From assembly GCA_004793585.1 (NCBI GenBank), contig SRZB01000021.1, positions 1 to 61,645 on the forward strand: a stretch of DNA of 61,645 nucleotides, given 5' to 3'. A program made the position numbers and the translations under genes. The notes below the pieces were generated by a model that made no database searches, was not told the DNA's origin, and saw nothing but the letters and a program-made list of their open reading frames with translations. Every line of letters starts with the position of its first letter. Within the stretch, counting starts at the first letter, position 1. The DNA comes from Hominisplanchenecus murintestinalis (GTDB taxonomy: Bacteria > Bacillota > Clostridia > Lachnospirales > Lachnospiraceae). Below, one piece after another: positions 35,001 through 43,427 of this stretch.

Positions 35001-35708
35001 GGAAGTGAAGTAACAGTTACGGCGGTGCCGGAGAAAGATTATGAGTTTACCGGATGGTATAAGGGAGAAACGAAAGTATCTGAAGATGCGGCTTATACAT
35101 TCACTGTCACGGAAGCAGTGGAATTGACGGCAAGATTTAAGAAAAAACCGGCGCCGGGTGATCCGAAGCCAGATGATCCCAAACCGCCGGTGCCGGGTGA
35201 TCCGAAGCCAGATGATCCCAAACCGCCGGTGCCGGGTAATCCGAAACCATCCGTTCCGAAACAGGGAACTTCCATTCCTTCCGGAGCGGTAGAGTGTAAA
35301 GTTACACGGTCTGATGAAAAAGGCGGAACAGTGACGGTATCTAAGGCTGCAAAAGGAAAATCAGTGAAATCGCTTAATATCCCGGATACCATTAAATGGG
35401 AGGGGTATACCTTCAGGATAACGGAAATAGCAGCAAAGGCTTTCCGGAATAATAAAAAAATTACTTCCGTCAATATAGGGGCAAATATCACCAAAATCGG
35501 AGCACAGGCATTCTTTAAATGCAGCAAGCTTAAGAAGATTGTCTTTAAAGGCAAGAAGGCGCCGAAAGTTTCTTCAAAAGCATTTAAGGGAATAGCGAAA
35601 AACTGTAAAGTATATGTTACAAAGAAAATGCCGAAAAAACAGGTGAAGATTTTGCAGACGAGGCTTAAGAAAGCCGGAGTTAAGAGCAAAGTAAAATATA
35701 AGAAATAA
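32091..35708 (+). CDS. Secreted multi-domain clan GH-A glycoside hydrolase
   Basis: A 1205-aa secreted protein. Order: signal peptide (about 1-33, AKAAAS cleavage region), LamG/concanavalin-like domain (about 40-265, with GLVGYWNFDGD), a FIVAR-like helical repeat (about 268-328), a catalytic TIM barrel (about 330-810) with acid/base Glu in FEMGNEFS and nucleophile Glu in VAISEFGIN, a beta domain (about 815-950), an InlB-type repeat (about 953-1020, YEFTGWYKGE), a Pro/Asp/Lys linker of two identical 39-bp tandem units, and a C-terminal BspA-like leucine-rich domain (about 1060-1205). The barrel resembles alpha-L-arabinofuranosidase-type enzymes, but substrate cannot be stated. No sortase motif is visible. 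Confidence 0.82.
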   Translation: MKRRSKRVVPLVLTVCLGISGVLPHAGGMQAKAAASLEDGLVGYWNFDGDTDEARLQNRASGSNIAAEKSGSGVTLKSGDGIDGGSAYFGKAANSYIKLNLRAAEAGLNASTDDFTFSAWVKYDSDALNGDKINLFQQTADVSNTGADGRTILYLNTGKKYGTFLTGADAVCDGATVAMNNWHHIAVTYEHTAKKMQFYVNGSFVTESTLAGTAVNTATDILVGIHKNMNAVGAIKGYVDELRYYNKVVNADTVKAIYDEFGLAEGLRALIEEAEGLLESGNASEEATADMQAAINAARELLNGGTASKEQLEEKIQQLQAAVEAYQRASVVTIAVDTTDVVREIPSAMFGINHRYHKDGYGSWDTSTHSIADAFNALSKEAKFGSVRYPGGTVSNLFTWKDAIGPLEERNPTIAGNNFYSAAGETPVAPAFGVDEAMKWIYDDLGSEAIFVYGLGRGNPQDAADLVEYLNAPNDGSNPGGGVDWAAVRAQNGHEEPYGVVRFEMGNEFSDVGQDYWMSGKGSLSAVDAYIDGGIMTYTEGPPSYYQNKTNVAKKADWRAAASNSDGNPNEERYVYWVPVVEDSATVSVAGTAWRIVDSLEEQGAENVCTFDYETGKITFGDGTNGNIPAAGAKITCTYQSQQAGFVDYYDAMKAVADEIGMDIEIYSGIVDRDQKSFITKMNQKGYNDKYDGVIIHPYSSFSSAAQYEDSLVTAKQKTDYVASHKDAMMEATGDNSKKVAISEFGINTQSNYVTSLGTAIYIANHMVDGVNAGAAYQNKHCLVDFTVGDNLGAWHQCVIQCHNSEDGYKYVATPSLHLFSLFNNMTGNVQVNQEISGNGDYCGSNNSIVKNVNIYSTKDEKGNTYVLCINNKKSDTSFVSISVDDRDLTGEEITVWELGSENVDDMNTLAEPDKVTVQKTSVTGNGTALAYTLPAHSVTSFKIPQEKVAVTVSATEGGSASGSVSKVEIGSEVTVTAVPEKDYEFTGWYKGETKVSEDAAYTFTVTEAVELTARFKKKPAPGDPKPDDPKPPVPGDPKPDDPKPPVPGNPKPSVPKQGTSIPSGAVECKVTRSDEKGGTVTVSKAAKGKSVKSLNIPDTIKWEGYTFRITEIAAKAFRNNKKITSVNIGANITKIGAQAFFKCSKLKKIVFKGKKAPKVSSKAFKGIAKNCKVYVTKKMPKKQVKILQTRLKKAGVKSKVKYKK
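35154..35231 (+). repeat. 39-bp tandem repeat in the glycoside hydrolase linker
   Basis: The unit beginning CCGGGTGATCCGAAGCCAGA occurs twice in identical form (35154-35192 and 35193-35231), followed by a shortened third start at 35232. It encodes PGDPKPDDPKPPV. Identity at DNA level points to recent duplication. Confidence 0.9.
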
Positions 35709-35709
35709 A

Positions 35710-35738
35710 TTGACAATGCGGTGCAAAACAGATAAGAT
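35710..35738 (+). promoter_or_regulatory. Sigma-A-type promoter of glyA
   Basis: A perfect -35 TTGACA (35710-35715) and -10 TAAGAT (35733-35738) with a 17-bp spacer, just after the hydrolase stop and 62 bp before the glyA start. Confidence 0.75.
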
Positions 35739-35799
35739 AAGTAAGGTATATCACAGCGGTGAGGCACCGCATGTATAAAAGTGTAAGGAGGAAATTTCT

Positions 35800-37038
35800 A
35801 TGTATTCACTGGAGGAAGTGCGGGCAGTCGATCCGGAAATCGCTGATTCAATTGTCCGGGAGGAAGAACGCCAGAATAGCCATATTGAACTGATTGCTTC
35901 AGAAAACTGGGTGACAAAAGCTGTCATGGCAGCTATGGGAAGTCCGTTGACGAATAAATACGCAGAGGGGTATCCGGGAAAACGTTATTATGGAGGATGC
36001 CAGTGCGTAGATGAAGTAGAGAATCTGGCTATGGAGAGGGCAAAGAAGATTTTTGGCTGTACTTATGCGAATGTCCAGCCTCATTCAGGCGCACAGGCAA
36101 ATATGGCAGTATTTTTGGCAATGCTTGAAGCAGGAGACACAGTTATGGGCATGAATCTGGCTCATGGCGGGCATCTGACGCATGGAAGCCCTGCAAACTT
36201 CTCAGGTATCTATTTCAACATCGTGCCGTATGGCGTAAATGATGATGGTGTGATTGATTATGACAAAGTAAGGGAAATCGCTCTGGAATGTAAACCGAAA
36301 CTGATTGTAGCAGGCGCCAGTGCATATGCACGTACCATTGATTTCAAGAAGTTCAGGGAAATTGCAGACGAAGCAGGCGCTTACCTGATGGTAGATATGG
36401 CGCATATCGCAGGACTGGTAGCTGTCGGGCTGCATCCAAGCCCTATTCCTTATGCGGACGTGACAACAACGACCACGCATAAGACGCTGCGAGGCCCGAG
36501 GGGAGGAATGATTCTTTCCAGTGAAGAGACAGCAAAGAAATTTAACTTTAATAAAGCAGTATTCCCAGGCGTGCAGGGCGGTCCGCTGATGCATGTTATT
36601 GCAGCAAAAGCCGTATGTTTCAAGGAAGTGCTTTCTGACGAGTATAAAGTATATCAGCAGAACATCGTGAAAAATGCACAAGCGCTCTGTAAAGGGCTGA
36701 TGAGCCGCGGTATTAAAATCGTTTCCGGCGGAACGGACAATCATCTGATGCTGGTAGATTTGGTAGATGCCGGAAGGACAGGAAAAGAAGTAGAGAATCT
36801 TCTGGACAGTGTGAATATTACATGTAATAAAAACACGATCCCGAATGACCCGAAATCAGCATTCGTGACCAGCGGCGTCCGCTTGGGAACCCCGGCGGTT
36901 ACTGCGAGGGGCATGAAAGAAGAAGATATGGATGTTATCGCAGAGGCTATCGCCCTGATGATAAAAGACCCGGAGGCAAGCCAGGAGAAAGCGAAAGAGC
37001 TGGTTGCAGGGCTGACTGCAAAGTATCCGTTAATTTAA
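35800..37038 (+). CDS. glyA: Serine hydroxymethyltransferase
   Basis: PLP enzyme that converts serine and tetrahydrofolate to glycine and methylene-tetrahydrofolate. The 412-aa protein has [42 protein letters not shown], and the PLP lysine in [14 protein letters not shown]. The length matches the family. A TAAGGAGG site precedes the ATG. It is monocistronic, with its own promoter and two hairpins after it. Confidence 0.96.
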   Translation: MYSLEEVRAVDPEIADSIVREEERQNSHIELIASENWVTKAVMAAMGSPLTNKYAEGYPGKRYYGGCQCVDEVENLAMERAKKIFGCTYANVQPHSGAQANMAVFLAMLEAGDTVMGMNLAHGGHLTHGSPANFSGIYFNIVPYGVNDDGVIDYDKVREIALECKPKLIVAGASAYARTIDFKKFREIADEAGAYLMVDMAHIAGLVAVGLHPSPIPYADVTTTTTHKTLRGPRGGMILSSEETAKKFNFNKAVFPGVQGGPLMHVIAAKAVCFKEVLSDEYKVYQQNIVKNAQALCKGLMSRGIKIVSGGTDNHLMLVDLVDAGRTGKEVENLLDSVNITCNKNTIPNDPKSAFVTSGVRLGTPAVTARGMKEEDMDVIAEAIALMIKDPEASQEKAKELVAGLTAKYPLI

Positions 37039-37047
37039 AGTATAAAA

Positions 37048-37114
37048 AATCTGCCCTTACTGAAAGGGCAGATTCAGACTGTAGACAAAGTCCCGGCGAA
37101 AACCGGGCTTTTCT
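37048..37114 (+). terminator. Two hairpins after glyA
   Basis: AATCTGCCCTT (37048-37058) pairs with AAGGGCAGATT (37064-37074). A second stem CCCGG (37092-37096) / CCGGG (37103-37107) is followed by CTTTTCT. The second is the more likely terminator. Base composition falls after this point. Confidence 0.75.
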
Positions 37115-37134
37115 ATATTTATAGTAGATTTATA

Positions 37135-37341
37135 TTGCTTGTGGATCAGGCGTGGATTGGATATAAAGAAGCAGCAGTTTCCGGTATGTCAGATGATGTT
37201 TCTAAATTGAAAATATTTGAGTTTGATCATCGAATGCAAACATACTGTAGGCTTCTGGGGTATAAAAGCATCCGGCAACTTGCAGAAGGCAGCACAAAAG
37301 GGAGATGTAGAAATGGAAAAGATGAAAATGGAAACTATTGA
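37135..37341 (+). other. Possible gene remnant before mod
   Basis: A 68-codon frame beginning with TTG contains protein-like sequence (LGYKSIRQLAEGSTKG) but has no good ribosome binding site. It runs into the start of the mod gene in a different frame. It could be the tail of a lost gene at the edge of the acquired region. I do not recognise it. Confidence 0.2.
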
Positions 37342-39280
37342 TATAGTTTCACATAATGTCGCTCAGCTGGGAAAGTTATTTCCTAACTGTGTTTCTGAAA
37401 TAATAGATTCAAATGGAAGTTGTAAGCTTGCAGTTAATATGGAAGTTCTGCAGCAAATGTTAACGGATACAGTGTTGCCGGGAGATGAATCTTATGAGTT
37501 TTCATGGGTCGGAAAGAAAGCTGCAATTGCGGAGGCTCATAAGATTATTAGAAAAACACTGAGACCGGATATTCCTGAAAGTAGAGATTGGGATATTACT
37601 GAAAATCTGTATATAGAAGGAGACAATTTAGAGGCATTAAAATTGCTTCAAGAAAGTTATTTGGCGGCTGTTAAACTCATTTATATTGATCCGCCATATA
37701 ATACAGGTCATGATTTTGTATATCCGGATTCATTTATAATGGATAATGAAGAATACGCGAACGGAACTGGGTATTTTGACGAAGACGGAAACGTTAATTT
37801 TTGCAGAGAGAATAGTGAAACCGCCGGAAAATATCATTCTGACTGGTGTTCAATGATTTATTCAAGACTTATGCTTGCAAGAAATTTGCTTACAGAGGAT
37901 GGTTTGATTCTTATCAATATGGACGAGAACGAGATAAGCAATTTGCAGAAAATATGTGCTGAGGTATTTGGCGAAGCAAATGATTTGGGAACCATTGTTT
38001 GGGACAAGAGGAATCCTAAGGGTGATGCAAGGGGGGTTTCGTATCAGCACGAATATATAGTTGTTTATGCAAAGAATAAGGCAGCGTTTACTGAAAAATG
38101 TAAAATGCGGAGACCTAAGAAAAATGCTGAAACAATAATAAAAAAAGCGATACAGATTTTTTCTAAATTAGGAAGCAGCTATACACTGGATGATGCTAAT
38201 GCTGAATTTTCAGCATGGATGAGAATACAGAATGATTTTAGCGGAGGTGAGAAGGCATATAACAAGATTGATGAAAATGGAGATGTGTATCGTCCTGTTT
38301 CGATGGCATGGCCTAATAAAAAGAAAGCTCCGGATGATTACTTTATTCCATTGATTCATCCTATTACTAACAAGCCTTGTCCTGTACCGGACAGAGGCTG
38401 GAGAAATCCTTCTGCAACCATGAAAAAGATGATGGAGGAAGGAAGAATACTATTTGGAAAGGATGAAACGACAATTCCAAATAGCAAATATTTGCTGAAG
38501 GATAATATGTATGAAAACATTCCTTCCCTTTTATATTATGGCGGTAGTGATACAGATATGCTTTCTCAAATGAAAATTCCTTTTGATACCCCTAAGGTGG
38601 TAAACATTTGCAAGGAACACATAAAATCCTTTACAAGTGAAGGCGATTTAATATTGGATTTTTTTTCAGGTTCAGCTACTTTGGCCCATGCAATTATGCA
38701 GGCAAATGCAGAAGATAATCTTAAAAGAAAATATATTATGGTTCAAATTCCAGAAACAATTGCGGACAACACTGAGGCATATCGTCAAGGATATAGGAAT
38801 ATCTGCCAGATAGGAAAAGACAGAATAAGAAGAGCCGGAGACCTTATAAAAAAAGAAACTGGCGCGGGTATTGATTATGGATTTAGAGTATTGAAAGTCG
38901 ATGATACCAATATGAAGGATGTATATTATTCAGCTGAGGAATATTCGCAGAATCTATTGCCCATGTTGGAGTCAAATATAAAGGAAGATCGTACAGATTT
39001 AGACCTCTTGTTTGGTTGTCTGCTTGAATGGGGACTTCCTCTGTCACTGCCGTACAGCTCGGATAAAATGGACGGATGTACAGTGCATAATTATAACGAT
39101 GGAGATCTTGTCGCATGCTTTGATGAAAATGTACCGGATAGTGTTATTAAGGCAATTGCCAAGATGCAGCCACTGCGTGCAGTATTCCGTGACAGTAGTT
39201 TTGCTAACAGCCCTTCCAAAATTAATGTTGGAGAAATCTTTAAGCTTATGACACCAGACACTACCGTAAAAGTTATCTAA
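37313..39280 (+). CDS. mod: Type III restriction-modification system methyltransferase (Mod)
   Basis: A 655-aa adenine methyltransferase of the beta class: the catalytic motif IV DPPYNTG (about residue 126) comes before the SAM-binding motif I DFFSGSAT (about 450), the order typical of type III Mod subunits. The region between is the target recognition domain. Mod sets the recognition site for both methylation and cleavage. ATG 37313 has GGGAG eight bases upstream; a longer frame from 37217 overlaps unrelated sequence. It is followed by res at 13 bp. Confidence 0.92.
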   Translation: MEKMKMETIDIVSHNVAQLGKLFPNCVSEIIDSNGSCKLAVNMEVLQQMLTDTVLPGDESYEFSWVGKKAAIAEAHKIIRKTLRPDIPESRDWDITENLYIEGDNLEALKLLQESYLAAVKLIYIDPPYNTGHDFVYPDSFIMDNEEYANGTGYFDEDGNVNFCRENSETAGKYHSDWCSMIYSRLMLARNLLTEDGLILINMDENEISNLQKICAEVFGEANDLGTIVWDKRNPKGDARGVSYQHEYIVVYAKNKAAFTEKCKMRRPKKNAETIIKKAIQIFSKLGSSYTLDDANAEFSAWMRIQNDFSGGEKAYNKIDENGDVYRPVSMAWPNKKKAPDDYFIPLIHPITNKPCPVPDRGWRNPSATMKKMMEEGRILFGKDETTIPNSKYLLKDNMYENIPSLLYYGGSDTDMLSQMKIPFDTPKVVNICKEHIKSFTSEGDLILDFFSGSATLAHAIMQANAEDNLKRKYIMVQIPETIADNTEAYRQGYRNICQIGKDRIRRAGDLIKKETGAGIDYGFRVLKVDDTNMKDVYYSAEEYSQNLLPMLESNIKEDRTDLDLLFGCLLEWGLPLSLPYSSDKMDGCTVHNYNDGDLVACFDENVPDSVIKAIAKMQPLRAVFRDSSFANSPSKINVGEIFKLMTPDTTVKVI

Positions 39281-39293
39281 GGGGGAAAAATCT

Positions 39294-42200
39294 ATGAAGC
39301 TGCAATTCAAGCATCAGAAATTCCAGGCAGATGCTGCAAAAGCTGTCGTAGATGTTTTTGCAGGCCAGCCATACATGGCTCCTTCTTACATGATGGATAG
39401 GGGGAAGGTGACACAACAAGTTCTGTTTGACGAAGAGAATTATACGGGATGGGGAAATCAGCGTATTGTGCCGGAACTTAATAATCAGATGATCCTGGAT
39501 AATATAAGAAAAATACAGAGAGAACATCAGATTGAGCCGTCTTCAAAGCTGGAAGGAACTTACAATCTGACTATCGAGATGGAAACCGGTGTTGGTAAGA
39601 CTTATACCTACATCAAGACCATGTATGAGCTGAATAAACATTATGGATGGAGCAAGTTTATTGTCGTTGTTCCAAGTATTGCTATTCGGGAAGGTGTTTA
39701 TAAATCATTCCAGATAACACAGGAGCATTTTGCAGAGAAATATGGAAAGAAGATTCGTTTCTTTATCTATAATTCTTCTCAGCTTACAGAGATTGACAGG
39801 TTTGCGTCTGATAATTCTATCAGTGTAATGATAATCAATTCTCAGGCATTTAATGCTAAGGGTAAGGATGCCAGAAGAATTTATATGAAGCTGGATGAGT
39901 TTCGTTCCAGAAGACCGATTGATATTATTGCAAAGACCAATCCGATTGTTATCATTGATGAGCCACAGTCGGTTGAAGGAAAGCAGACTAAGAAGAACTT
40001 GGAAGAATTCTCTTCGCTGATGACACTGCGTTATTCTGCTACCCACAAGAGCGACAGCATCTATAACATGGTATACCGTTTGGATGCGATGGAAGCTTAC
40101 AATAAAAAGCTTGTAAAGAAGATTATGGTTAAGGGTATTCAAGAATCCGGAACAACTGCAACAGACAGCTATATATATATGGAAGGATTGAATCTTTCCA
40201 AGGCAGATCCGATGGCAACAATCCAGTTCCATATGAAAGGCACATCAGGCGTTAAGACAGTTTCCAAAAAGGTTGGAATCGGATTTGATTTATATGAAAA
40301 TTCCGGAGAGATGGAAGAGTATAGAGATAATTTCATCGTCAAAGCAATTGACGGGCGTGATGATTCTATTGAGTTTGTAAATGGAATCAAAATCTGCGCC
40401 GGAGATGTGATTGGTAAGGTAGGTGAAGAACAGCTCAGAAGAATCCAGATCAGAGAGACAATTCTTTCTCACATTGAAAGAGAGCGTCAGCTTTTCTACA
40501 AGGGTATTAAAGTACTTTCCCTGTTCTTCATAGATGAAGTTGAACACTACAGAAAATATGACAATTCCGGAAATCCGGAGAATGGGATCTTTGTGGATAT
40601 GTTTGAAGAAGAGTATGAGGATATCGTAAAGAATCTGCAGATTGAAATCTGTGAGGATGGCTATATCAAATACCTGCAGGCAATCAGTGCGAAGAAAACG
40701 CATGCAGGTTACTTCTCCATCGATAAGAAGGGAAGAATGATCAACAGTAAAGTCGGTCGTTCAGAGACTTCTTCTAATGATGTGGATGCATATGATTTGA
40801 TTATGAAGAACAAAGAGCTTCTTCTGGATCGCAATCCGGGGAAATCTCCTGTAAGATTTATTTTTTCCCACTCAGCACTGAGAGAAGGATGGGATAATCC
40901 TAATGTATTCCAGATTTGTACATTGAAACAAAGCAGCAGCGATGTGCGCAAGCGTCAGGAAGTTGGCCGTGGTATGCGTCTTTGTGTAAATGAACACGGA
41001 GACCGTATGGATGAAAATGCACTTGGGAATGATGTTCATAACATCAATGTACTTACTGTTATCGCAAGTGAAAGCTATGATAAATTTGCAAAGAGTTTGC
41101 AGTCTGAAATTGCAGAGGCAGTCGGCAGCAGACCACGTCAGGTCACAGAGAGTATTTTTGAGAATGCAAAAGTGCATGATAAGGGCGGTAATGAAGAGAC
41201 CATTGATTCTGCTATGGCAAGAAGATTAATTCATTGCATGATAAAGATGGATTATATCGATGAAAATAATGCTCTGACAGAGAAGTTCTACGAGGATAAG
41301 GCGAACGGAGAAGTAAAATTTGGGGATGATATGGAACAGTACAAGCCGGATATTCTGGTAATTTTAGACAGTATCTATGATGATAAAAAGATGGCTCCTG
41401 AAAATGCACGAAGCAATAATGTAGAGCTTAAGGTTGATACTGATAAGCTTGCGATGTCGGAATTCCAGGCATTGTGGGGCAAAATTAATGCAAAAACTGC
41501 ATATGTGGTTGATTTTGATACCGATGAGCTTGTGAAAAAAGCAGTTGCAGCGCTTGATAGTAAGCTGAGAGTACCAAAGATTTTTTTTAAGGTAGAAACC
41601 GGATCCATGAAGGAAATCAAATCCAAGGATGATCTGTTGTCGGGGGCTTCATTTGTAAAAGAAGATTCTGGTATATACGGACAGACAAAGATTATGGCAA
41701 ATACAAGTATAAAATATGACTTGGTAGGAAAGCTGGTTGAAGAAACCGGTCTTACCAGAAAGACCGTAATTCAGATTCTTATAGGAATCCAGCTGCCTGT
41801 ATTTAATCAATTTAAGGATAATCCGGAAGAATTTATTATTCAGGCTGCAAAGCTCATAAATAATGAAAAAGCAACAGCTATTATTCAGCATATTACTTAT
41901 GATGTGTTGGAAGACAGATATGATACAGATTTGTTTACCGATGCGGCCATCAGAGGAAAGCTGGATGTAAACGCAATGAAGGCAGATAAGCATTTGTTTG
42001 ACCATATTGTATATGACTCTGCGAATGAGCGTAAGTTTGCCCGGGAGTTGGATGCGAGTCAGGAAGTCGCTGTATATGTGAAGCTTCCAGATGGATTCTT
42101 TATTTCTACGCCGGTTGGTCATTACAATCCAGATTGGGCAATTGCGTTTAAGAATGGAACGGTGAAGCATATTTATTTTGTTGCAGAGACAAAGGGATCA

Positions 42201-42341
42201 ATGGATACTCTGGAACTTAGGGGAATTGAAGACGCCAAGATTCACTGTGCGAGAGAACATTTTAAAGCTATTAGCGAAGAGAATGTTGTTTACGATGTTG
42301 TAGACAGCTATGATGCTTTGCTTAATAAAGTTATGAAATGA
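39294..42341 (+). CDS. res: Type III restriction-modification system helicase-nuclease (Res)
   Basis: A 1015-aa Res subunit. The superfamily 2 helicase has Walker A METGVGKTYTYIK (about residue 98), the DEPQ motif in VIIDEPQS (about 222), SAT in RYSATH, and motif VI EVGRGMRL. The C-terminal ~100 residues carry the PD-(D/E)xK nuclease, with NPDWAIAF and VAETKG as the metal-binding strand pair. An AGGGGG site precedes the ATG. Length and order match active type III enzymes, and nothing looks broken. Confidence 0.93.
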   Translation: MKLQFKHQKFQADAAKAVVDVFAGQPYMAPSYMMDRGKVTQQVLFDEENYTGWGNQRIVPELNNQMILDNIRKIQREHQIEPSSKLEGTYNLTIEMETGVGKTYTYIKTMYELNKHYGWSKFIVVVPSIAIREGVYKSFQITQEHFAEKYGKKIRFFIYNSSQLTEIDRFASDNSISVMIINSQAFNAKGKDARRIYMKLDEFRSRRPIDIIAKTNPIVIIDEPQSVEGKQTKKNLEEFSSLMTLRYSATHKSDSIYNMVYRLDAMEAYNKKLVKKIMVKGIQESGTTATDSYIYMEGLNLSKADPMATIQFHMKGTSGVKTVSKKVGIGFDLYENSGEMEEYRDNFIVKAIDGRDDSIEFVNGIKICAGDVIGKVGEEQLRRIQIRETILSHIERERQLFYKGIKVLSLFFIDEVEHYRKYDNSGNPENGIFVDMFEEEYEDIVKNLQIEICEDGYIKYLQAISAKKTHAGYFSIDKKGRMINSKVGRSETSSNDVDAYDLIMKNKELLLDRNPGKSPVRFIFSHSALREGWDNPNVFQICTLKQSSSDVRKRQEVGRGMRLCVNEHGDRMDENALGNDVHNINVLTVIASESYDKFAKSLQSEIAEAVGSRPRQVTESIFENAKVHDKGGNEETIDSAMARRLIHCMIKMDYIDENNALTEKFYEDKANGEVKFGDDMEQYKPDILVILDSIYDDKKMAPENARSNNVELKVDTDKLAMSEFQALWGKINAKTAYVVDFDTDELVKKAVAALDSKLRVPKIFFKVETGSMKEIKSKDDLLSGASFVKEDSGIYGQTKIMANTSIKYDLVGKLVEETGLTRKTVIQILIGIQLPVFNQFKDNPEEFIIQAAKLINNEKATAIIQHITYDVLEDRYDTDLFTDAAIRGKLDVNAMKADKHLFDHIVYDSANERKFARELDASQEVAVYVKLPDGFFISTPVGHYNPDWAIAFKNGTVKHIYFVAETKGSMDTLELRGIEDAKIHCAREHFKAISEENVVYDVVDSYDALLNKVMK

Positions 42342-42535
42342 CTAAAAGAGGTGCATACGTGGCTCAGCATTTATCAATATCATCAAAAAAGCATCCCATT
42401 GACTGCGTAAGATTATTTTTCTTATCAAAGTTCATGGGATATAATGTTGTAGTGAACATTTACGGTTGCAGACTTGTTATAGTTCTTTTTGATGGATATA
42501 ATATTATGGTACGTTGGGTAGTCAGATATGTTTGA
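42338..42535 (+). CDS. Small ORF overlapping the res stop, doubtful
   Basis: A 65-codon frame begins at the ATGA that contains the res stop. It encodes a partly hydrophobic sequence (VVVNIYGCRLVIVLFDGYNIM) with no recognised family. The coupling-type overlap speaks for it; the lack of a Shine-Dalgarno site and the decayed sequence just after it speak against it. It may be a remnant. Confidence 0.3.
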   Translation: MTKRGAYVAQHLSISSKKHPIDCVRLFFLSKFMGYNVVVNIYGCRLVIVLFDGYNIMVRWVVRYV

Positions 42536-42692
42536 ATATATGGCAGCATAGGAAAGCGAAAAAATAGAACGTATCACTTCGGTGGGTACGGCGGATATCT
42601 AAAAAAATCAGATTGAGGGCGCAATAAACATCTATCGGATATGGCTCATTCTGAAAGATGCACAAAAGCCTGTTGATATTCGAAAAAAGTAG
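42528..42692 (+). pseudogene. Decayed ORF with two in-frame stops
   Basis: One frame from the ATG at 42528 to the TAG at 42690-42692 stays protein-like (SEKIERITSVGTADI, then IEGAINIYRIWLILKDAQK) but is broken by a TAG after seven codons and a TAA about 17 codons later. It looks like the residue of a small gene left between the restriction system and the two-component system. No family recognised. Confidence 0.45.
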
Positions 42693-42696
42693 GAAC

Positions 42697-42728
42697 TTGA
42701 CCACTTTTTGACTTTTAAGCTTTATAAT
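42697..42728 (+). promoter_or_regulatory. Promoter with 11-bp-spaced direct repeats, site 1 (regulator gene)
   Basis: TTGACC (42697-42702) and TTGAC (42708-42712) form a direct repeat with an 11-bp period. The -10 TATAAT (42723-42728) lies exactly 20 bp after TTGACC. The same arrangement recurs at 48097 and 54894. Spacing of about one helical turn is typical of OmpR-type regulator sites next to the -10 box, so this is likely autoregulation. Confidence 0.65.
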
Positions 42729-42752
42729 ATTTTAGATTAGGAGGTTTTTGCT

Positions 42753-43427
42753 ATGGCATATAAGATACTTATTGTTGATGATGAAAAAATGCTGACTGAA
42801 TTATTATCAAGCCATTTGCAGGATTGTGGATATGAGACTTTTGTAGCGGAAGATGCGGAGCAGGCAATATCAATGCTGAATATATATCCAGATTTAATTT
42901 TGCTTGACATCAACATGCCCGAAATGGACGGATTGGAGCTATGCAAGATTATCCGTAATAATGTTACCAGCCCTATTTTGTTTTTGACAGCTCGGATTAC
43001 AGAACAGGACAAGGTAAACGGTTTGCAGGTCGGCGGCGATGACTACATAACCAAACCTTTTAGTTTACAAGAATTGACCGCAAGGGTGGCGGCTCACCTG
43101 CGGAGGGATGAGAGAAGCAAGTGTACTCCTAAAATCGTATCTTCACAAGGCTTAATTGTAAATCTTGCTGAACGCAAAATTTTTTATGGAGAAGCGGAGC
43201 TGAACTTATCAAATCGTGAATTTGATATTGTCGAGTTTCTGATGAGTAACGCTAACCAGATATTTGATAAAGAACGGATATACGAAGCCGTATGGGGCTT
43301 TAACGCTGAGGGCGACAGCAATGTTATTAAAGAGCATATCCGAAAAATCAGAAATAAACTGACGGAAGCTACGGGCAAGGAATATATAGAAACCGTTTGG
43401 GGGATGGGATATAGATGGAAAAAATGA
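42753..43427 (+). CDS. OmpR-family response regulator (VanR-like)
   Basis: A 224-aa regulator. The receiver domain (1-120) has the phospho-acceptor Asp52 in LILLDINMPEMDG, acidic pocket DD at 9-10 and the lysine in YITKPF. The winged-helix DNA-binding domain (about 130-224) has ELNLSNREFDIVEFLM and VIKEHIRKIRNKL. AGGAGG is eight bases before the ATG. It overlaps the kinase gene by 13 bp. A promoter with direct repeats precedes it, and two more copies of this promoter lie in the same locus. Confidence 0.93.
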   Translation: MAYKILIVDDEKMLTELLSSHLQDCGYETFVAEDAEQAISMLNIYPDLILLDINMPEMDGLELCKIIRNNVTSPILFLTARITEQDKVNGLQVGGDDYITKPFSLQELTARVAAHLRRDERSKCTPKIVSSQGLIVNLAERKIFYGEAELNLSNREFDIVEFLMSNANQIFDKERIYEAVWGFNAEGDSNVIKEHIRKIRNKLTEATGKEYIETVWGMGYRWKK

